In this document: positions 63,610-64,000 of the stretch, piece by piece
How positions within the stretch are numbered: the stretch's first letter is position 1
Layout of the letters: each line of letters opens with the position of its first letter
Origin: an uncultured Bryobacteraceae bacterium
GTDB taxonomy: Bacteria; Acidobacteriota; Terriglobia; Bryobacterales; Bryobacteraceae
Assembly (NCBI GenBank): GCA_937924525.1
Contig: CALDSU010000005.1
Location: 620,001-684,000 of the forward strand
Reading direction: 5' to 3'
DNA: 64,000 nucleotides
Program-made: the position numbers and the translations under genes
The notes under the pieces: model-generated
The model's database searches: none
Seen by the model: only the letters and a program-made list of their open reading frames with translations
What the model was told of the DNA's origin: nothing

Positions 63610-64000
63610 ACCGCTACCGCTTGCATCACGTCACCGAATTCCAGTACGACGGCCCGGTGTCGGAGAGTTTCAACGAAGTTCGCTTGCGTCCGATCCATGA
63701 CGACCGGCAAAGCTGCATCTCTTTCCGGCTCAGCACCACGCCGCACTCCCGGGCGCTCTCGCACCGGGACTATTACGGCAACTGGGTGCATCAGATCAAT
63801 GTCCCGGGCGAGCACCGGCACCTGACGATCGAGGCCGAATCGGTGGTGCTGATCCACGAAGCCCCGGCCCTGCCCGCCGACAGCATTTCCCTGTTCGAGT
63901 TCGAGGCTCTGCGCGACGAACTGGCCGAGGAATACTTCGAGTTCCTGGCGCCTACCTCGTATGTGCCGCACCTGCCGGAAGTGCACGCGCTGGCCCGCGC
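63606..64000 (+). CDS. Transglutaminase-like protein, N-terminal part (cut by window end)
   Basis: About 131 residues are visible, with no stop before the window ends. [33 protein letters not shown] and TPHSRALSHRDYYGNWVHQINVPGEHRHLTIEAESVV match the N-terminal domain of the bacterial transglutaminase-like family that accompanies alpha-E and CP-ATP-grasp genes. The catalytic Cys-His-Asp part would lie beyond base 64000. Overlap ATGA with the alpha-E gene shows tight coupling. Cytoplasmic in prediction. Confidence 0.88.
   Translation, partial: MNRYRLHHVTEFQYDGPVSESFNEVRLRPIHDDRQSCISFRLSTTPHSRALSHRDYYGNWVHQINVPGEHRHLTIEAESVVLIHEAPALPADSISLFEFEALRDELAEEYFEFLAPTSYVPHLPEVHALAR

Overview
The window is high-GC bacterial chromosome with dense genes in short operons. 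The gene content points to an Acidobacteriota member of the Solibacter/Bryobacter type: many Tat- or Sec-exported carbohydrate proteins (GH38-like mannosidase, sulfatase, DUF1080 protein, exported Gfo/Idh/MocA dehydrogenase, isomerase-like TIM barrels), a propeller-phosphoesterase, a PadR-controlled RND pump, a Uma2 protein, and a MshEN-GT2 glycosyltransferase. This assignment is an inference from gene content; no rRNA or other phylogenetic marker was tested. I see no tRNA or rRNA gene, CRISPR array, intact insertion sequence or prophage.

Layout. 1-3 kb: cupin, Gfo/Idh/MocA oxidoreductase and thiC (cut by the window edge) on the minus strand, then a plus-strand VOC protein. 3-6 kb: an exported SelA-like PLP protein and two exported PIG-L/LmbE paralogues whose metal motif is degraded. 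6.4-9.6 kb: a three-gene set (outer-membrane barrel, MshEN-GT2 synthase, small membrane protein) that looks like a c-di-GMP-gated polysaccharide exporter. 10-13.5 kb: VOC protein, then the prmC-prfA-DUF1385 translation-termination cluster. 13.5-20 kb: exported glycosidase-like proteins, a HAD phosphatase and a decayed-looking spacer with repeats. 20-23 kb: a dynamin-like GTPase coupled to a small P-loop ATPase. 23-24.5 kb: enolase behind a fluoride riboswitch with its terminator. 24.6-30.2 kb: padR-tolC-RND-adaptor efflux operon. 30-34 kb: Uma2, MmcQ/YjbR, then tmk-holB-ECF sigma-zinc anti-sigma. 34-48 kb: sugar-acid dehydratase, oxidoreductase, PQQ dehydrogenase, aldehyde dehydrogenase, GAF-GAF-ANTAR regulator, phosphoesterase, a sugar-binding lipoprotein with an SDR, a secreted helical protein and a large secreted protein of unknown function. 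48-54 kb: Tat-exported oxidoreductase, GT2-methyltransferase fusion, zinc alcohol dehydrogenase, isomerase, epimerase, DUF309. 54-64 kb: sulfatase, uppS-cdsA, DUF1080, comEC, DedA-like protein and the start of a CP-ATP-grasp/alpha-E/transglutaminase operon.

How it fits together. Housekeeping genes are interleaved with a scattered outfit for attacking complex glycans outside the cytoplasm: desulfation, demannosylation, oxidation by Gfo/Idh/MocA or PQQ enzymes, isomerase-like barrels and a DUF1080 hydrolase/lyase. That outfit suggests a keto-glycoside style of sugar breakdown, but this is inferred from families only. The best-supported regulatory element is the fluoride riboswitch before enolase, a fluoride-sensitive enzyme. 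The best candidate for an undescribed system is the MshEN-GT2 polysaccharide locus.
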